Of a stretch of DNA of 64,000 nt, positions 50,950 to 61,100 are shown piece after piece. Made by a program: the position numbers and the translations under genes. The first letter of the stretch is position 1. Every line of letters begins with the position of its first letter. Under the pieces are notes generated by a model. The model saw nothing but the letters and a program-made list of their open reading frames with translations. It was not told where the DNA came from and did no database searches. The DNA comes from Gordonia zhenghanii. Its GTDB lineage: Bacteria; Actinomycetota; Actinomycetes; Mycobacteriales; Mycobacteriaceae. Where the stretch lies: NCBI RefSeq assembly GCF_021738965.1, contig NZ_JAKKOQ010000020.1, positions 1-64,000 of the forward strand. The letters run 5' to 3'.

Positions 50950-51903
50950 ATGAACGCACCCGCAGCCGCCCGTTCACGCCTTACGATCGAGCACATGCGC
51001 ATCCGACCCGGCAGGCCTCGTCTCGACGACTACGCACGGTATTTCGATCTGCCGGCCGCTCCCGACGACGCACCGTTGACCATCACCTGGGCGGGCGTCA
51101 CCACCCTGTTCGTAACCGACGGGACGTCGTCGATCATGACCGACGGATTCTTCACCCGGCCGCCGCTCGTGTCGGTCGGCGTCCGCAGACTTGCCTCGTC
51201 GGACGACCGGATCGACGCCGCACTCACGCGCCTGGGCGTCGACCGACTCGACGCGGTGATCCCGGTGCACACGCATTTCGATCACGCGCTCGACTCCGCC
51301 GCTGTCGCCGCCCGGACCGGCGCGGAACTGGTAGGCGGGACGTCCGTAGCGCACCTCGGACACGGGATCCCGGATGATCGCGTCCGTGTCGTCGACCCGG
51401 GGTCGACGGTCGCGGTCGGAGCCTTCGACGTGACCATGATCCGCGGCCACCACTGCCCGCCGGACCGCTACCCGGGCGACATCACCGCGCCGGTGGTGCA
51501 GCCCGCTCGGGTCTCCGCCTATCGCTGCGGGGAGGCGTGGTCGATCGTTGCGGCGCATCGACAATCGGGTCGGCGTGCGCTGATCGTCGGGAGCGCCGGG
51601 TATGTGGAAGGTGCGCTCGCCGGGCAGCAGGCCGACGTCGTCTACCTGGGGATCGGACAGCTCGGGCTGCAGTCGGAGAGCTACATCGAGACGTTCTGGC
51701 AGGAGACGGTCCGGGCCGTCGGCGCACGCCGCGTCGTGTGCACCCACTGGGACGACTTCTTCCGAACCCTCGACCGGCCGTTGCGCGCGTTGCCGTATGC
51801 AGGTGACGACCTCGATGTGTCGATGACGACCCTCGCTCGACTGGCCGAGACAGACGGTGTCTCGCTGCATCTTCCGGCCCTGTGGCAGCCGGTCGAGGTC
51901 TGA
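50950..51903 (+). CDS. MBL-fold metallo-hydrolase
   Basis: A 317-residue metallo-beta-lactamase-fold protein. The metal motif is VIPVHTHFDHALDS (HxHxDH), with further ligands in TMIRGHHCPPD and VVCTHWDDFF. Early strands show ITWAGVTTLFVTDGTSSIMT. It resembles UlaG/RomA-like hydrolases that act on phosphodiester or ester bonds, but no exact substrate can be given. The ATG at 50950 is chosen; an ATG at 50995 (MRIRPGRPRL) is also possible. The longer open frame from 50752 lacks protein-like sequence. Confidence 0.8.
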   Translation: MNAPAAARSRLTIEHMRIRPGRPRLDDYARYFDLPAAPDDAPLTITWAGVTTLFVTDGTSSIMTDGFFTRPPLVSVGVRRLASSDDRIDAALTRLGVDRLDAVIPVHTHFDHALDSAAVAARTGAELVGGTSVAHLGHGIPDDRVRVVDPGSTVAVGAFDVTMIRGHHCPPDRYPGDITAPVVQPARVSAYRCGEAWSIVAAHRQSGRRALIVGSAGYVEGALAGQQADVVYLGIGQLGLQSESYIETFWQETVRAVGARRVVCTHWDDFFRTLDRPLRALPYAGDDLDVSMTTLARLAETDGVSLHLPALWQPVEV

Positions 51904-51981
51904 GCGGTCCCTGACGCGCGTCTGGTTCGCGTGGCAGACTCGGCAGAGTCCAGACCGCACGCGAGTAAGAGGTGTTCCAGA

Positions 51982-53352
51982 GTGATCGCAACCATCAATC
52001 CCGCAACCGGTGAGACGGTCAAGACGTTCGACGACACCTCGTTCGACGACGTCGAGCGCGCTATCGACCTCGCCGCCGATACGGCGAAGACGTACCGTTC
52101 GACGACCTTCGCCCAACGCGCCGAATGGATGCGCGCCACCGCGGACCTGCTCGAGGCCGAAGCCGACGACGTGGCCGCGATGATGACCCTCGAAATGGGC
52201 AAGACTCTGGCGTCGGCCAAAGCCGAGGCTCTCAAGTGCGCCAAAGGTTTCCGCTATTACGCAGACAACGCCGAGGCGATGCTCGCCGACGAGCTCGCCG
52301 ATGCCGAGGCGGTCAACGCCAGAACGGCGTATGCGCGCTACCAGCCACTCGGGGCGGTCCTGGCGGTCATGCCGTGGAACTTCCCCCTCTGGCAGGCAGT
52401 GCGTTTCGCCGCGCCGGCGCTCATGGCAGGCAACGTCGGGTTGCTCAAGCATGCGTCGAACGTCCCGCAGTCGGCGCTCTACCTCGCCGACGTGATTCGA
52501 CGCGGCGGCTTTCCCGAAGGCTGCTTCCAGACACTCCTGATCGGTTCGGGCGCGGTCGAAGCCGTGCTACGGGACCCGCGCGTCGCAGCCGTCACACTGA
52601 CTGGAAGTGAACCCGCAGGCCGGTCCGTCGCAGCGATCGCAGGCGACGAGGTCAAGCACACGGTCCTCGAACTCGGCGGAAGCGACCCGTACGTCGTGAT
52701 GCCGTCGGCCGACATCGACGCCGCGGTGAAGACCGCAGTGACGGCACGCGTGCAGAACAACGGACAGTCGTGCATCGCCGCGAAGCGGTTCATCGTGCAC
52801 ACCGACGTGTACGACGATTTCGCGGCGAAGTTCGTCGAACAGATGAAGGCGCTGACAGTCGGCGACCCGACTGATCCGGACACCGACGTCGGACCGCTCG
52901 CCACCGAGCAGGGGCGGGTCGGCGTCGAAGACCTCGTCGTCGACGCTGTCGCTCACGGTGCCGAGATCCTCTGCGGTGGTACGCGTCCCGATCGTCCGGG
53001 GTGGTACTACCCGCCGACAGTCGTCGCCGGAGTGACTCCGGACGCGCAGATGTACACCGACGAGGTGTTCGGGCCCGTCGCCGCGCTCTACCGAGCGGTC
53101 GACATCGACGAAGCCCTCGAGATCGCGAATGCCACCACCTTCGGACTCGGCTCCAACGCATGGACCACCGACGACGCCGAGATCGATCGATTCATCGCCG
53201 ACCTCGACGCCGGCCAGGTGTTCATCAACGGCATGACCGTGTCGTATCCGGAACTGCCGTTCGGCGGCACTCGGCGGTCGGGCGTCGGGCGTGAACTTGC
53301 CGCACACGGAATCCGCGAGTTCTGCAATGTGAAGACGGTGTGGATCGGATGA
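51982..53352 (+). CDS. NAD(P)-dependent aldehyde dehydrogenase, succinate-semialdehyde type
   Basis: A 456-residue ALDH. Signature features are VLAVMPWNFPLWQAVRFAAP, KHASNVPQSALYLADVIRRG, LTGSEPAGRSVAAIAGDEVK, the catalytic Glu in HTVLELGGSDPYVVM and catalytic Cys in NNGQSCIAAKRFIV. The compact length (about 455) and GSDPYVV pattern match the GabD/Sad (succinate-semialdehyde) group. The GTG at 51982 gives IATINPATGETVKTFDD, the usual family start; the frame from 51931 is longer without reason. The enzyme would oxidise succinate semialdehyde to succinate for the TCA cycle. No gabT is near. Confidence 0.85.
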   Translation: MIATINPATGETVKTFDDTSFDDVERAIDLAADTAKTYRSTTFAQRAEWMRATADLLEAEADDVAAMMTLEMGKTLASAKAEALKCAKGFRYYADNAEAMLADELADAEAVNARTAYARYQPLGAVLAVMPWNFPLWQAVRFAAPALMAGNVGLLKHASNVPQSALYLADVIRRGGFPEGCFQTLLIGSGAVEAVLRDPRVAAVTLTGSEPAGRSVAAIAGDEVKHTVLELGGSDPYVVMPSADIDAAVKTAVTARVQNNGQSCIAAKRFIVHTDVYDDFAAKFVEQMKALTVGDPTDPDTDVGPLATEQGRVGVEDLVVDAVAHGAEILCGGTRPDRPGWYYPPTVVAGVTPDAQMYTDEVFGPVAALYRAVDIDEALEIANATTFGLGSNAWTTDDAEIDRFIADLDAGQVFINGMTVSYPELPFGGTRRSGVGRELAAHGIREFCNVKTVWIG

Positions 53353-53400
53353 CCCCGTAGCGTCCGACCCTGAGGACCGATAAGTGGTACGAACGGTGAC

Positions 53401-54291
53401 ATGACAAACGACGCAATGGCATGGACCTCGAGCGACCTCCCGTCCTTCACCGGCCGAACGGTCGTGGTGACCGGGGCCAACAGCGGGTTGGGTCTGGCGG
53501 AAGCCACCCAGCTGGCGCGAGTGGGCGCGAAAGTCGTTCTCGCCGTGCGAGACACAGCGAAAGGTGAGAAGGCTGCCGCGTCGATCGACGGCGACACTGA
53601 GGTACGACGGCTCGATCTCGCCGACCTGGCGTCGATCCGCACGTTCGCCGAGGAGTGGACGGGCGACATCGCGGTGCTCGCCAACAACGCGGGCGTGATG
53701 AACGTCCCGGAGGCACGGACTGCTGACGGCTTCGAGATGCAGATCGGCACCAACCACCTCGGCCATTTCGCGCTGACAACCCTGTTGTTGCCGCATATCA
53801 CGGACCGAGTCGTCACGATGTCGTCGATGATGCACCGCGGCGGTCGCATCGATCTCGCCGACCTCAACTGGGAGCACCGCAGTTACAACCGGGTCGCCGC
53901 GTACGGGCAGTCGAAGCTCGCCAACCTGATGTTCTCGCTCGAACTGCAACGTCGCCTGGCGGCTGCCGGGTCGACGGTGCGGTCGTTGGCGGCACACCCC
54001 GGATACGCATCGACCAACTTGCAGACCCGGACCGGCAATCCGGTCTTCGACTTGGGCGGACGTATCGGCAACAAGGTGATCGCGCAGTCGGCAGAGGCCG
54101 GCGCGTGGCCGATGCTCTTCGCGGCGAGTCAGGATCTGCCCGGCGGTTCTTATGTCGGTCCCGACAAGCTCAACGAGACGCGCGGGTACCCGGCGCTGGC
54201 CGGTCGGACGGCACGCGCCAGCGACCTGACGATGTGCGCCAAGCTGTGGGACCTGTCGGAGGAGCTGACCGGGGTGAGTTTCGGCGGCTGA
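53401..54291 (+). CDS. Short-chain dehydrogenase/reductase, retinol-dehydrogenase-like
   Basis: A 296-residue SDR. Cofactor motif TGANSGLGLAEA, second motif VLANNAGVMNVPEA, NHLGHF (the NHxxH pattern of the RDH-like group), active Ser in VVTMSSMMHRGG and YGQSKLAN with the catalytic Y and K. The C-terminal HPGYASTNLQ and PGGSYVGPDKL are usual for this subgroup. It starts at ATG 53401, 48 bases after the ALDH gene, so a joint transcript is likely. Substrate unknown. Confidence 0.9.
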   Translation: MTNDAMAWTSSDLPSFTGRTVVVTGANSGLGLAEATQLARVGAKVVLAVRDTAKGEKAAASIDGDTEVRRLDLADLASIRTFAEEWTGDIAVLANNAGVMNVPEARTADGFEMQIGTNHLGHFALTTLLLPHITDRVVTMSSMMHRGGRIDLADLNWEHRSYNRVAAYGQSKLANLMFSLELQRRLAAAGSTVRSLAAHPGYASTNLQTRTGNPVFDLGGRIGNKVIAQSAEAGAWPMLFAASQDLPGGSYVGPDKLNETRGYPALAGRTARASDLTMCAKLWDLSEELTGVSFGG

Positions 54292-54406
54292 CCCGGCCCG
54301 TTTCGGAATCGTCCAATACCGACTAACCAGAATTGTCGGACCCTCTTGCTAGTGTCTGGTCAGAAGTTGAGAACAAGCCCTGACCAGCGGCAAGGAGGTG
54401 ATTCCG

Positions 54407-55891
54407 GTGAACGGTTCCAGCTACGACGGCGCCGGGCTCCCGGAGTCGCCCGCCGACCTGATTGCCCTCGCCGACGCGGCGGTGGCGAAGCTCAACGAGG
54501 TGTCGTTCGCAGCGCTGTCCGGTGCGGACCTGCTCGCTGCGGCCGAGACCAACGAGCGGATGCGGGCGCGCACCGAAGCGGCGACGACGAGTCTGATGAT
54601 CGAACTGTCGGACCAGTTCGCGTTCCAGGCCCAGGGTTACATGACCGTCCAGAAGTACCTGACGAACGGCCTGCGCCTGGGAGTGCGTGAAGCCAACACG
54701 CGAATGAAGCTCATGTTCGCGACGGGCGAGTTCCGGGCGATCGGTGGCGACCGGCTGCCTGCCCGCAATCCGGAGACGGCGCAGGCGCTGCGCGAGGGCG
54801 CGATCAACCGCGGGCACGTCGCCGAGATCGATGCGGTGATGGACAAGGTCCCAGCTCGGGTCGACGCCGAGACGGTCGCCGCTGCCGAGGCGCAGCTGGC
54901 GGACGTCGCCCGCGGCCTGTCGCCCGAAGCGGTCCGGCAGGCAGGCGCCCGGCTGTTGGGTCACCTCGACCCCGACGGGGAACTGACTGACGACACGGAC
55001 CGTCGTCGCACCCGCGGGTTCACCCTGGCCCCGCAGGATCAGCGGCTGATGTCGAAGCTGCAGGGGTCGATCACCCCGGCGCTGCGCGCCAAGCTCGACG
55101 TGCTGTTGACTGCATGGGCCGCGCCCGGGATGAACAATCCGGACGACGCCGAATCTCCGTTCGGCGCGGTCGACCAGGACGGTCTCGACGCCGATGCGCT
55201 CGCCGCAGCGCGGGAGCGGGACACGCGGTCCACGGCCCAGCGCAATCACGACGCCCTCGCAGCGATGGCCGACTTCGTTCTCGGCCACGGTGGGCTGGGG
55301 CGCCCGGACCGGCTCCCCGCCGAACTGGTCGTGACGGTCACCGACCAGGAGCTGGCCGCCGAAGCCGGCGTCGCGCTCACCGCGACCGGTGCGCGAATTC
55401 CGGTCTCCGAGCTGGTCGAGCTCGCGGCTCACGCCTCCCCGCACCTTGCGGTGTTCAAGAACAACACGTCCGAGGTCCTGTACCTCGGACGGGGCAAGCG
55501 GTTTGCGAGCAAGGCGCAGCGGCTGGCCATGTTCGCCCGCGACCGCGGGTGCACCGGCCCGGGCTGCGATGTGCCGTTCGCCCGGACCGAGGCTCATCAC
55601 GTGGCGCGGTGGGAGGACGGCGGCTGCACTGACATCACCAATCTGGGAGCCGCGTGCGGCAAGCACAACCGGGCCGAGGGCTCCGGACCCGGCAAGTGGG
55701 AGACGATCGTTCTGGCCGACGGGGCCGATGCAGGTCGAGTCGGCTGGCGGCCCGCGGGAAGCGACCGCCGGTGGCAAGTGAACCCGCTCCACCACGTCGG
55801 GCAAGACCCCGACCTCCTCCCGCACGGCCCGCCCCGCGGCGCGGGTTCGACGATCGAGGCCATGCTGTCCCGGCTCCTCGACGCCGGCTGA
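54407..55891 (+). CDS. DUF222 / 13E12-repeat HNH endonuclease-like protein
   Basis: A 494-residue protein of the actinobacterial 13E12 family. The N-terminal DUF222 is all-helical (LLAAAETNERMRARTEAATT, VREANTRMKLMFATGEFRAI). The C-terminal HNH motif is CTGPGCDVPFARTEAHHVAR, WEDGGCTDITNLGAACGKHN. In most HNH nucleases the last motif ends HxxxH/N; here it reads CGKHNRAEG, so the metal site looks complete. Copies of this family are numerous and mobile in these genomes and are sometimes taken for REP13E12 elements. The GTG at 54407 has AAGGAGG eight bases upstream; GTG 54398 overlaps that site. Confidence 0.85.
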   Translation: MNGSSYDGAGLPESPADLIALADAAVAKLNEVSFAALSGADLLAAAETNERMRARTEAATTSLMIELSDQFAFQAQGYMTVQKYLTNGLRLGVREANTRMKLMFATGEFRAIGGDRLPARNPETAQALREGAINRGHVAEIDAVMDKVPARVDAETVAAAEAQLADVARGLSPEAVRQAGARLLGHLDPDGELTDDTDRRRTRGFTLAPQDQRLMSKLQGSITPALRAKLDVLLTAWAAPGMNNPDDAESPFGAVDQDGLDADALAAARERDTRSTAQRNHDALAAMADFVLGHGGLGRPDRLPAELVVTVTDQELAAEAGVALTATGARIPVSELVELAAHASPHLAVFKNNTSEVLYLGRGKRFASKAQRLAMFARDRGCTGPGCDVPFARTEAHHVARWEDGGCTDITNLGAACGKHNRAEGSGPGKWETIVLADGADAGRVGWRPAGSDRRWQVNPLHHVGQDPDLLPHGPPRGAGSTIEAMLSRLLDAG

Positions 55892-56021
55892 CCCGGCCAC
55901 GCTCCCGACATGGGTGCGAGGGCCGGGCAGCCTGCGTGTTCAGTGCGAATTCACTGGAAACTGCTCCCCTCGTCATTCATACGAACTACGTTCGAGGTGT
56001 CTCGAGAGGAGGTTCCACTTC

Positions 56022-56273
56022 GTGCGGATCCGGATGACGGCAGCAGTAGCAAGACTGTCCGTGATCGCGGTTGCCGGTGGTGGAATCGGAACCCGGAGGC
56101 AATTCCTCGGGCGCTTCGCCCGACCTCAAGCCTGCGCACGGCGGTGTGCAGACCGAATCGACACCGGTGACGCGACCATCGGTGTCTCCCACGCCTATTC
56201 GAGAGGAGTCGAGCACATCGTGCAGGCGGCGCCAGTCGGTCGCGAACCGGCGCTACGTGCGTACGCGTGCTGA
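56022..56273 (+). CDS. Possible small exported protein
   Basis: A GTG at 56022 has a good ribosome site (GAGGAGG, about 56006-56012). The first residues, RIRMTAAVARLSVIAVAGGG, look like a short signal sequence. After that the frame turns Arg-rich (RRQFLGRFARPQACARRCAD). In another frame the sequence from 56090 reads GGNSSGASPDLKPAHGGVQT, which looks more protein-like, so a frameshift is possible. No family recognised. Confidence 0.35.
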   Translation: MRIRMTAAVARLSVIAVAGGGIGTRRQFLGRFARPQACARRCADRIDTGDATIGVSHAYSRGVEHIVQAAPVGREPALRAYAC

Positions 56274-56417
56274 ACGACGAAGAACTCGCTCGACGATCGA
56301 GGGGTGTGCCGAGCGGAACTGCTTCGCCGATCCGGCTGCGCTCTCGGCGCGAACGAGGAGCGGAACCTGCGCTCCTCGTCCGCGCCGCGCGGCTACCGCG
56401 CAGGTAGGCTGCGTACG

Positions 56418-56948
56418 GTGAACCCGTCGAAATGGCTCGTGAGTGTGATCCCCGGGCGAATACTCCCGGTCGTGATCGCTTATGCCGGATTCATCCGCTT
56501 CGCTCTCGTAGGGCTGTTCACGTTCGTTCTGACGACGGTGCTGTTCTTCGGGTTGAAAGTCAGTGTTCTCGATGAGAAGCCAGTGACGGCGTTCTCCATC
56601 GCGACGCTCGTAGCGACGATCGTGTCGTACGTCCTCAACCGCGAATGGTCGTTCGCGGAACGCGGCGGGCGCTCGGCTCGCCACGAGGCGTCACTCTTCT
56701 TCGTCGTGAGTGCCATCGCTCTTGGAATCAGCCAGATACCTCTCGCGATGTCCCGCTACGTGTTCGACTTCCAGGCTCCGGCGATATCGCCGTTCGCCGA
56801 GCATCTTGCCGACTTCGTCAGCGGTTCGATCATCGGCACGCTCGTGGCAATGGCGTTCCGCTGGTGGGCGTTCCGCAAGTGGGTCTTCCCGGAACTCGTC
56901 GTCGACGACGATGTCGTGGAGCAGGCCGAGAAGGAGCCGCTCGACTGA
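56418..56948 (+). CDS. GtrA-family membrane protein
   Basis: A 176-residue protein with four transmembrane helices typical of GtrA/DPMS-like flippase partners: YAGFIRFALVGLFTFVLTTV, VTAFSIATLVATIVSYVLNR, then EWSFAERGG (the conserved 'NRxWTF' turn), SLFFVVSAIALGISQIPLAM and SGSIIGTLVAMAFRWWAFRK. These proteins help move polyprenyl-linked sugars across the membrane for cell-wall polysaccharides such as arabinogalactan. Start GTG 56418. No glycosyltransferase is next to it. Confidence 0.85.
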   Translation: MNPSKWLVSVIPGRILPVVIAYAGFIRFALVGLFTFVLTTVLFFGLKVSVLDEKPVTAFSIATLVATIVSYVLNREWSFAERGGRSARHEASLFFVVSAIALGISQIPLAMSRYVFDFQAPAISPFAEHLADFVSGSIIGTLVAMAFRWWAFRKWVFPELVVDDDVVEQAEKEPLD

Positions 56949-56970
56949 CGCCCGAGGCGGTCGGTCGCAG

Positions 56971-57570
56971 TCACTCTGCGCGCAACAGCACCGCAGCCGC
57001 CCGTCGAGCCTCGGGCAGTGCCTCCGGGAATTCGGAGATCGAACGCAGCACGGTCGCGCCCTCGATCAACGTCAGCAACTGGACCGACAGGCTGTCCGAG
57101 TCGGCGTGACCCGCCTCGCGCGTCAGATCCGCGAACAGGTCCTTGATCCACAGTTTCCCGTTCCGGATGACCTCGTGGGCCGGGTGATCCGCAGTGCCGA
57201 CGAGCTCGCTGTGCGCATGGACGAACGCGCAACCGAGGGGGCTGTGCTCGTCCATCCACGACTGCAGCGCGTCGAACACCGCGAGGACCTTCGCATCGCC
57301 GACCCCGTCGCTCGTGCTCCGTTCGACGGCGGCGAGCATGCCGGCCACCCAGTTCCGGTAGTCCGCGTCGCGCTCGGCGAGATAGGCGACCACCAGCGCG
57401 GCCTTGGACCCGAACCGGTCGTAGAGGGTCTTCTTGGTGACTCCAGCGTCGGCGGAGATCGTGTCCACACCGACTGAGTTGATGCCCTGCTCGTAGAACA
57501 GGCGCGATGCGGAGTCGAGGATCGCACGTGCCGCCGGTGTCAAAGATTTTGCTTGCACACCTGTATCCAC
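56971..57570 (-). CDS. TetR-family regulator
   Basis: A 199-residue TetR protein: LTPAARAILDSASRLFYEQG, VDTISADAGVTKKTLYDRFG and SKAALVVAYLAERDADYRNW, followed by the 'GCAFVHAHSEL' stretch of the TetR_C domain in small AcrR-like regulators. The GTG at 57570 is chosen; the longer frame to 57693 would run through the operator at 57590-57607. It is divergent from a small gene at 57681. Confidence 0.85.
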   Translation of the reverse strand: MDTGVQAKSLTPAARAILDSASRLFYEQGINSVGVDTISADAGVTKKTLYDRFGSKAALVVAYLAERDADYRNWVAGMLAAVERSTSDGVGDAKVLAVFDALQSWMDEHSPLGCAFVHAHSELVGTADHPAHEVIRNGKLWIKDLFADLTREAGHADSDSLSVQLLTLIEGATVLRSISEFPEALPEARRAAAVLLRAE

Positions 57571-57589
57571 ACAGGGCAGTATAGGTGAT

Positions 57590-57607
57590 GTATACAGACC
57601 AGTATAC
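57590..57607. promoter_or_regulatory. Paired GTATAC sites, likely TetR operator
   Basis: GTATAC (57590-57595), six bases, GTATAC (57602-57607): each half is itself palindromic. The site lies between the TetR gene (start 57570) and the small gene at 57681, a usual operator position. Confidence 0.55.
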
Positions 57608-57680
57608 GAGACGGGGTGCAAGAGCAGCGCATGGCTGGTCAAACCTCGAATCAGGACCAGATCCGGAGAGGAGCACGGGC

Positions 57681-57854
57681 ATGCTGAAGACAATGGGACG
57701 CGGAGTCCGCACGTTCATGCGGGCACTCGACACCGCCAGCGCGATCCGGCACGGCACGACGCCGAAGCATTACGACGACGTCCGTGAACCGGTCGCCACC
57801 ATCCCGACCGGCACGATCGAGCAGTCGGAGACTCCGTGGCCGGTGGCCGCGTAG
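57681..57854 (+). CDS. Small hypothetical protein divergent from TetR
   Basis: A 57-residue protein (MLKTMGRGVRTFMRALDTAS, AIRHGTTPKHYDDV). GGAGAGGAG precedes the ATG at 57681. No membrane segment or domain is seen. It is followed by short repeats and a strong hairpin, so it seems to be a one-gene transcript, probably controlled by the TetR protein through the GTATAC site. Confidence 0.65.
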   Translation: MLKTMGRGVRTFMRALDTASAIRHGTTPKHYDDVREPVATIPTGTIEQSETPWPVAA

Positions 57855-57861
57855 CGACAAC

Positions 57862-57906
57862 CGCGAGAACCTTCAGCGCGAGAACCTTCACCGTACGAAC
57901 CTTCAC
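57862..57906. repeat. Three 15-base direct repeats
   Basis: CGCGAGAACCTTCAG (57862-57876), CGCGAGAACCTTCAC (57877-57891) and CGTACGAACCTTCAC (57892-57906), directly before the terminator hairpin. Role unknown. Confidence 0.8.
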
Positions 57907-57932
57907 GAGGGCCGGGGCCGTCCCCGGCCCTC
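57907..57932 (+). terminator. Hairpin terminator
   Basis: Perfect 11-base stem GAGGGCCGGGG (57907-57917) and CCCCGGCCCTC (57922-57932) with loop CCGT, 52 bases after the small gene's stop. Confidence 0.75.
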
Positions 57933-58168
57933 GTCGTGTCCTGGGCGGTCGTGTCGCTGGACGCGCGTGCTGCCCACCATCTTTCAAACCGATCCGACTC
58001 ATCTTGAGATCTCATCGACGAGATCGGCTAGAGCCATATCGGTAGACCGCTGCGCCGACTAGCGTTTGACGGATGGTGCGTCACCACCTCGCGCACCGGC
58101 ACACAGTGACGGCCTCGCCATACCTGACGGGGCGTCGCCCGATAATGATCAAAGGGACTACCGATCCG

Positions 58169-61100
58169 ATGACCAGCACGAATTTCGAGAAAGTCCTCGT
58201 CGCCAATCGCGGTGAGATCGCCATCCGCGGATTCCGCGCGGCCTATGAGCTGGGGATCGGCACAGTCGCCGTGTTCCCCTACGAGGACCGCAACTCGGCG
58301 CACCGCACGAAGGCCGACGAGTCGTACGAGATCGGCGAGCCGGGTCACCCGGTGCGCAACTATCTGGACATCGACCTGATCATCGACGCGGCCAAGAAGT
58401 CCGGAGCCGACGCGGTCTACCCGGGATATGGATTCCTGTCCGAGAACCCCGACCTGGCTGCGGCGTGTGCCGCTAACGGGATCGCGTTCGTCGGTCCGCC
58501 GCAGCACGTGTTGGAGCTGACCGGCAACAAGGCCAGCGCGATCGCTGCGGCGAAAGCCGCCGGTCTGCCCGTGCTGCCGTCGTCCGAGCCGTCGAACGAC
58601 ATCGACGAACTGCTGGCCGCGGCGGAGTCGATGACGTTCCCGGTGTTCGTGAAGGCCGTCGCAGGCGGCGGCGGTCGCGGTATGCGACGCGTCGAGGAGA
58701 TCGACGGGCTGCGCGAGGCGATCGAGGCCGCGTCGAGGGAGGCCGAGTCGGCGTTCGGCGACGCGACGGTGTTCCTGGAGCAGGCCGTCATCAATCCCCG
58801 CCACATCGAGGTGCAGATCCTCGCCGACACGCACGGCAATGTGATCCACCTGTTCGAGCGCGACTGCTCGGTGCAGCGTCGCCACCAGAAGGTCGTCGAG
58901 TTGGCGCCCGCGCCGAACTTGGATCCGGCGCTGCGCGAGAAGATCTGCGCCGACGCCGTCGCATTCGCCAAGCAGATCGACTACTCGTGTGCGGGCACCG
59001 TCGAGTTCCTCGTCGACGAGCGCGGCCAGCACATGTTCATCGAGATGAACCCACGTATCCAGGTGGAGCACACGGTCACCGAGGAGATCACCGACGTCGA
59101 CCTCGTCCAGTCGCAGCTGCGCGTGGCGGCCGGCGCGACTCTCGACGAACTCGGCCTGTCCCAGGACATGATCAAGATCCGCGGCGCCGCACTCCAATGC
59201 CGTATCACCACCGAGGATCCGTCCAACGGATTCCAGCCAGATACCGGGCGGATCACCGGCTACCGCACGCCAGGCGGCGGCGGCGTTCGGTTGGACGGCG
59301 GCACCGCACTCGGTGCGGAGGTCGGCGCGTACTTCGACTCGATGCTGGTGAAGCTCACCTGTCGTGGCCGCGATTTCGAGTCGGCAGTCGCGCACGCCCG
59401 CCGTGCTGTCACCGAGTTCCGCATCCGCGGCGTCGCAACCAACATCCCGTTCCTGCAGGCGCTGCTCGACGACCCCGACTTCCGGGCCGGACGGGTGACG
59501 ACGTCGTTCATCGAAGAACACCCCGAGTTGTTGACGTCGAACTCCTCGGCCGACCGCGCGTCGAAGATCCTGTCGTACCTGGCCGACGTGACGGTCAACC
59601 ACCCGAACGGTGTACGCCCGGTCCACGTCAACCTCGCTGACAAGCTGCCCGCCGTCGACCTGTCTGCGCCGCCGCGTGACGGGTCCCGCCAGCGCCTGCT
59701 GGAACTCGGGCCGGAGGGCTTCGCGGCGAGCCTGCGCGAGCAGAAGGCGCTCGCCGTGACCGACACGACGTTCCGTGATGCGCACCAGTCGCTGCTGGCG
59801 ACGCGCGTGCGGACGTCGAGCCTGACCGCGGTGGCTCCCTATGTGTCGCGACTGACGCCGGAACTGTTGTCGATCGAGGCGTGGGGCGGGGCGACGTACG
59901 ACGTCGCACTGCGGTTCTTGAAAGAGGATCCGTGGGACCGCCTCGCGCAGTTGCGCGAGGCCGTCCCGAACATCTGCCTGCAGATGCTGCTGCGCGGGCG
60001 GAACACCGTCGGATACACGCCCTACCCGGAGTCGGTGACGCGCGCATTCGTCGCCGAGGCGGCATCCACGGGAATCGACATCTTCCGGATCTTCGACGCG
60101 CTGAACAACGTCGACCAGATGCGACCGGGGATCGACGCGGTCCGCGAGACCGGCACCACGATCGCCGAAGTCGCGATGAGCTACACCGGCGACTTGTCGG
60201 ACCCGAATGAGAATCTGTACACGCTGGACTACTACCTGCGGTTGGCCGAGAAAATCGTGAACGCGGGCGCGCACGTCCTGGCGATCAAAGACATGGCCGG
60301 ACTGCTGCGCGCGCCCGCCGCGTCGACCCTGGTGTCGGCGCTGCGCTCGGAGTTCGACCTGCCGATCCACGTGCATACGCACGACACGCCGGGCGGCCAG
60401 CTGGCCACCTACCTGGCTGCGTGGCAGGCCGGTGCGGATGCGGTCGACGGTGCGAGTTCGCCGATGTCGGGGACGACGAGTCAGCCGTCGCTGTCGGCGA
60501 TCGTGGCGGCTGCCGCGCACAGCGAGTTCGACACCGGTCTGAGCCTGGACGCCGTCTGCGAGTTGGAACCGTACTGGGAGACCCTCCGCAAGGTGTACGC
60601 ACCGTTCGAGTCGGGTGTTCCGGCTCCGACCGGACGCGTCTACACGCACGAGATCCCGGGCGGTCAGCTGTCGAACCTGCGGTCGCAGGCCACCGCGCTC
60701 GGGTTGGCTGACCGGTTCGAAGAGGTCGAGGCGAAGTACGCTGCGGCCGATCGGCTCCTGGGGCGCCTCGTGAAGGTGACGCCGTCGTCGAAGGTCGTCG
60801 GCGACCTCGCCTTGGCCCTCGTCGGCTCCGGTGTGGACGTCGAGGAGTTCGCCGAGAATCCGGGACGCTACGACGTCCCGGACTCGGTCATCGGCTTCCT
60901 GCAGGGCGAACTCGGAACACCCGTCGGAGGGTGGCCCGAACCGTTCCGCAGTCGCGCATTGGAGGGGCGTGACGAGCCCGAACCGCAGGCCGAACTGTCG
61001 GCCGAGGACGAAGCCGCGCTGGCAGGCGACTCGGCGACGCGCCGCTCGACGCTGAACCGGCTCCTGTTTCCAGGACCGACCAAGGAGTACCTGGAGCACG

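Noticed and set aside
50974-52452. Minus-strand frame of 492 residues
   Set aside because: Shadow of the MBL-fold and aldehyde dehydrogenase genes, which have clear motifs on the plus strand.
54323-55900. Minus-strand frame of 525 residues
   Set aside because: Antisense to the DUF222/HNH gene; Arg/Gly-rich with no motif.
57862-57906. CRISPR-like or pentapeptide-repeat feature
   Set aside because: Three contiguous 15-base units without spacers are not an array, and the frame that reads RENLQ/RENLH/RTNLH has no ribosome site and continues into the terminator.
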